Assembly: GCA_017849585.1 (NCBI GenBank)
Contig: JAFIGT010000043.1
Location: forward strand, 88,541-152,540
Origin: Verrucomicrobium sp.
GTDB taxonomy: Bacteria > Verrucomicrobiota > Verrucomicrobiia > Methylacidiphilales > UBA1321
Direction of reading: 5' to 3'
Length of the DNA: 64,000 nt
A program made the translations under genes and the position numbers. The first letter of the stretch is position 1; the number at the start of each line of letters is the position of its first letter. The notes below the pieces were generated by a model. That model was not told the origin of the DNA. It made no database searches and saw nothing but the letters and a program-made list of their open reading frames with translations. Below, one piece after another: positions 61,008 to 64,000 of this stretch.

Positions 61008-62531
61008 ATGGCCGATAAAACTGCAATCACCCCCACCCGCGATCAGAACTTCCCCGAATGGTATCAGGAAGTCATCACCGCCGCCGACATGGCGGAAAAC
61101 TCCGAAGTCCGCGGCTGCATGGTCATCAAGCCCTGTGGCTACGCCATCTGGGAACAAATCCAGAGCCAGCTCGACGCCAAGTTCAAGGCCACCGGCCACA
61201 AGAACGCCTACTTCCCGCTCTTCATCCCCCTCAGCTACCTTGAGAAGGAAGCCGAACACGTGGCCGGTTTCGCCAAAGAATGCGCCGTCGTCACCCATCA
61301 CCGTCTTGAAGCCGGACCCGATGGCAAACTCCGCCCGACCGGCGCGCTAACCGAGCCCCTCATCGTGCGCCCGACGTCCGAGACCATCATCGGCGCGGCC
61401 TACGCCCGCTGGGTCCAATCCTATCGCGACCTCCCGATTCTCCTCAACCAATGGGCCAACGTCGTCCGCTGGGAAATGCGTCCCCGCCTCTTCCTGCGCA
61501 CGGCCGAATTCCTCTGGCAGGAAGGCCACACCGCGCACGAAACCTCCGACGAAGCGGTGAAGGAAACCGACCAGATGCTCCATGTCTACGAAGAGATGGC
61601 CCGCGAGCACCTCGCGCTGCCGGTCTACGTGGGCCGCAAGTCCGCAAGCGAACGATTCCCCGGCGCGGTCGACACACTCTGCATCGAAGCCATGGTGCAG
61701 GATCGCAAAGCCGTGCAGGCAGGCACATCGCATTTCCTCGGTCAGAATTTCGCCAAGGCCGCCGGCATCAAATACCTCTCCCGCGAAGGCAAGGAAGAGC
61801 ACGCGTGGACAACCAGTTGGGGCGTCAGCACCCGCCTCATCGGCACGCTCATCATGGCCCACTCCGACGATGACGGTCTCATCCTCCCGCCGCGCGTCGC
61901 GCCGACCCACGTGGTCATCATCCCCGTCACCCCGAAACCGGACACCAAGGACGCCGTGCTCGAAGCGTGCAACAAGCTCGCTGCCGAACTCCGCGCCCAG
62001 AAATTCCATGGCGATCCCGTCCGGGTCGACGTCGACACCCGCGACATCAACGGCGGCAACAAGAATTGGGAATGGATCAAGAAGGGCGTTCCGGTCCGCG
62101 TCGAAATCGGCCCGCGCGATCTCGCCGGTGGCACCGTCTTCGTCGCCCGCCGCGACAAAGGCTCCAGCTCCAAGACCAAGGAATCGCATCCCGCCGCGAC
62201 CTTCGCCGCGGGCATCTCGGACCTGCTGCAAAACATCCACGACAGCATCTACGAACGCGCCCTCGCCTTCCGCAACGAGAACACCAAGGTGATCAACTCC
62301 AAGGAAGACTTCTACGCCTTCTTCACCCCGAAGAACGCCGACAAGCCCGAGATCCACGGCGGCTTCGCGCTCGCCCACTGGAACGGCTCCGCTGACGTCG
62401 AAGCCAAGATCAAGGAAGACCTCAAGGTCACCATCCGCTGCATCCCCTTCGACAAAACTCCCGAGGCGGGCACCTGCATCTTCACGGGCGAGCCCAGCCA
62501 GCAGCGCGTCATCTTCGCGAAGAGCTACTAG
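61008..62531 (+). CDS. proS: Prolyl-tRNA synthetase, archaeal/eukaryotic type
   Basis: A 507-residue class II aminoacyl-tRNA synthetase. Class II motifs include NQWANVVRWEMRPRLFLRTAEFLWQEGHTA around motif 2 (two contiguous segments) and motif 3-like TSWGVSTRLIGTLIMAHSDD. No editing insertion typical of the long bacterial type is present, and the C-terminal domain ends ...RVIFAKSY, as in the archaeal-like form. It charges tRNA-Pro. It is followed by a hairpin and a convergent gene. Confidence 0.95.
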   Translation: MADKTAITPTRDQNFPEWYQEVITAADMAENSEVRGCMVIKPCGYAIWEQIQSQLDAKFKATGHKNAYFPLFIPLSYLEKEAEHVAGFAKECAVVTHHRLEAGPDGKLRPTGALTEPLIVRPTSETIIGAAYARWVQSYRDLPILLNQWANVVRWEMRPRLFLRTAEFLWQEGHTAHETSDEAVKETDQMLHVYEEMAREHLALPVYVGRKSASERFPGAVDTLCIEAMVQDRKAVQAGTSHFLGQNFAKAAGIKYLSREGKEEHAWTTSWGVSTRLIGTLIMAHSDDDGLILPPRVAPTHVVIIPVTPKPDTKDAVLEACNKLAAELRAQKFHGDPVRVDVDTRDINGGNKNWEWIKKGVPVRVEIGPRDLAGGTVFVARRDKGSSSKTKESHPAATFAAGISDLLQNIHDSIYERALAFRNENTKVINSKEDFYAFFTPKNADKPEIHGGFALAHWNGSADVEAKIKEDLKVTIRCIPFDKTPEAGTCIFTGEPSQQRVIFAKSY

Positions 62532-62541
62532 CGTGAGTCGA

Positions 62542-62573
62542 GCCGACGGCGCACGACATGCGCCGTCATCGGC
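62542..62573. terminator. Hairpin between convergent proS and the PDZ protein gene
   Basis: GACGGCGCA pairs with TGCGCCGTC around a 5-nt loop, with an outer GCC/GGC pairing and a short bulge. No T-run follows on either strand. It could serve both convergent transcripts. Confidence 0.45.
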
Positions 62574-62593
62574 CACTGAACATGGAGACACTT

Positions 62594-63739
62594 CTACCGT
62601 TTCGCCACGATGGTAACTTCGGCGAGCATGCGCACGTTCTTGCGATAATATTCGACGATCACCTTGGTTCCCGGCGGCACATTGCGGACTAGCGCGGTAA
62701 ACTCATCCACACTCGTTCCCGATGTGATCGTCACCCCGTTGAAATTGGTGATTACATCGTCCAGCTTCATCCCCGCCCGGCTGGCCGGAGAATTGAAACC
62801 GATTCCCGCCACGCGCAAGCCCCCGCGCCCCTCCGCACCCACGCCAGCGATCGGCTGCGGTCGGACGCCGAAAAAGGGAGCCCCTTTCGCCGTCGGCGGC
62901 TCCGGAACGGACGACATCTTCGGTTCGCTGGGCGCTGATGAAGCAGGAGGGCCGGATGGGCCGATAAGCGGCGACGGTTCGGTCGCATCTCGCGCCACCT
63001 TGGGCTCTGCCACTTTCTTCGCTCCCACCGTGTAAAAATAAAAGGGCTCGGAATAACCTAATTTGCGGCCGTCCGCATCAAAACCGTAGATGGCAAACTC
63101 ATAGCGGCGATTCAAATGCACTTCGTTCGGGAAATTAAACTCCTGACCGGGCGTATCTTCCGCCCCCGTGTCGAGCCGCTCAAACTGGGGCAGGGATTGT
63201 TCCGCCCAAGAAAGATGGTACCGCACCGCACCGCGCAAGGGCGCCCAGCGCAAGATCATATCCGACCGGCGAGTGGTCGCCAGATGCTGCCGGTTCGGCG
63301 TCAGGATCTGGAGCTTCTTGACATGAACCAACGAATCTTCGGATGGCAGGTAGCGGATGACCCCCTCGCTGTTGATAAAAAAGCTGGGGCCGTTCGCACC
63401 CCAGTAGACATTTTCCTTCGCCGGCATGACCTCCGACCGAATTTGATAACCACCGGGCGGCAGATCGTTCGCAATGTGAAAGGTCGACCCATCCTGCACA
63501 ATCATCTCAACCACGGGAGTCTGCTTGTCGGTGGTCAAGACCACCCGGACAGGAAAGGCGTCCTCCTGCGCAAACTTGATCTTACCTGAAAAACGGAAGG
63601 CGAATGTCCCCTCCTGCTGCCCGGCGGCCAGTTGCGCCGTCGCTCCAAATTCAGCTGCCCGAGCTGGCCTCTCGACCGCAACCCACGCGCTCAAGGTCAT
63701 GCCAATCAATCCTGCCATCCAAAGTGTCCACCTGCCCAT
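62594..63739 (-). CDS. Secreted PDZ-domain protein
   Basis: A 381-residue protein with a signal peptide (LWMAGLIGMTLSAWVAVERP). It has a middle beta-rich region that resembles fibronectin III (LTPNRQHLATTRRSDMILRW, EVHLNRRYEFAIYGFDADG), a Pro/Ser-rich linker and a C-terminal PDZ domain (about residues 295-381, FNSPASRAGMKLDDVITNFN). No protease domain is present. Probably a periplasmic scaffold. ATG at 63739 is preferred over 63820 because the signal peptide begins there. Confidence 0.78.
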   Translation of the reverse strand: MGRWTLWMAGLIGMTLSAWVAVERPARAAEFGATAQLAAGQQEGTFAFRFSGKIKFAQEDAFPVRVVLTTDKQTPVVEMIVQDGSTFHIANDLPPGGYQIRSEVMPAKENVYWGANGPSFFINSEGVIRYLPSEDSLVHVKKLQILTPNRQHLATTRRSDMILRWAPLRGAVRYHLSWAEQSLPQFERLDTGAEDTPGQEFNFPNEVHLNRRYEFAIYGFDADGRKLGYSEPFYFYTVGAKKVAEPKVARDATEPSPLIGPSGPPASSAPSEPKMSSVPEPPTAKGAPFFGVRPQPIAGVGAEGRGGLRVAGIGFNSPASRAGMKLDDVITNFNGVTITSGTSVDEFTALVRNVPPGTKVIVEYYRKNVRMLAEVTIVAKR

Positions 63740-63788
63740 AATGGCCAAGCTAGAGAAAAAGATCCCACCCTTCCAGAGCAAAAGGAGA

Positions 63789-64000
63789 TTACCGCAAGAG
63801 AATGAATCCCGCGACGCCACCGACCAGAATCAAAATCGCTGGATTCATCTTCTTGCCATAGTAAAGGACAATAAAAACCGCCGCGGCGATCATGACAGTG
63901 ATCCAGTTAATGATCGCTGTATGCGCGATCGCCACAATGCCCGCACCCATAAGCCCCACCACCACCGGAGCCATGCCACGCTGCACCGCCAGTCGCCACG
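63789..64000 (-). CDS. Chromate-transporter-like membrane protein (C-terminal fragment; continues past window end)
   Basis: The frame is open from the right window edge to a stop at 63789. About 70 residues are seen: a segment RGMAPVVVGLMGAGIVAIAH typical of the ChrA C-terminal half, then two hydrophobic helices (VMIAAAVFIVLYY, ILILVGGVAGFILL). The rest lies outside. ChrA proteins export chromate or other oxyanions, but this assignment rests on one short match. Confidence 0.7.
   Translation of the reverse strand, partial: WRLAVQRGMAPVVVGLMGAGIVAIAHTAIINWITVMIAAAVFIVLYYGKKMNPAILILVGGVAGFILLR

Overview
The window looks like the chromosome of a GC-rich Verrucomicrobiota (or near relative in the Planctomycetes-Verrucomicrobia group). 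The evidence is a PVM-type bacterial microcompartment locus, type II pseudopilin-like proteins with an H-X9-DG-like tail, PEP-CTERM anchored secreted proteins, and a McsB-ClpC pair outside the Firmicutes. No rRNA, tRNA, CRISPR array or transposase was found. I do not assign a genus.

1-2.2 kb: 5' part of a DEAD-box RNA helicase and a DUF72 protein. 2.2-14.9 kb: a catabolic island with two divergent arms. The leftward arm is deoR-type regulator, pduL, BMC-H, BMC-H, acetate-kinase-like, BMC-H, BMC-P, aldehyde dehydrogenase, BMC-P, BMC-P, class II aldolase, lactate/malate dehydrogenase, terminator. The rightward arm is rhaB-lutA-lutB-lutC. Two identical palindromic sites in opposite orientation lie between the arms and are the likely DeoR operators. 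Read together: L-rhamnulose is phosphorylated by RhaB, cleaved by the aldolase to DHAP and lactaldehyde, and lactaldehyde is converted in the shell through lactyl-CoA and lactyl-phosphate to lactate and ATP. LutABC then oxidises lactate to pyruvate. Rhamnose isomerase and transport are not in the window.

15.1-21.9 kb: a Czc/Cus-like heavy-metal RND efflux operon with an unusually short adaptor, flanked by small secreted His/Cys-rich proteins. 22.0-29.6 kb: signalling. A degenerate NtrC-family regulator faces a leftward operon of SAM methyltransferase, membrane hybrid kinase, receiver-pseudokinase and ribbon-helix-helix protein. Its layout resembles the Ralstonia phcBSR quorum-sensing operon and is the most intriguing part of the window. 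29.8-38.6 kb: a carbohydrate/surface cluster (two pseudopilin-like proteins, two PEP-CTERM proteins, a GH51-like glycosidase, an FAD oxidoreductase, AraC and ROK regulators).

38.6-50.8 kb: ABC-F ATPase, PfkB-family kinase, class III cyclase, DUF423 protein, a TetR-TolC-MacA-MacB export operon with a probable TetR operator, an ECF sigma / small membrane protein / Spy-like sensor operon, and gluconokinase. A 39-bp perfect inverted repeat follows gluconokinase. 51-64 kb: an unknown protein, mcsB-clpC, cysD-cysNC for sulfate activation, an arginase-fold protein, a DUF1232 protein, a DedA protein, archaeal-type prolyl-tRNA synthetase, a PDZ protein, and the C-terminal end of a chromate-transporter-like protein.
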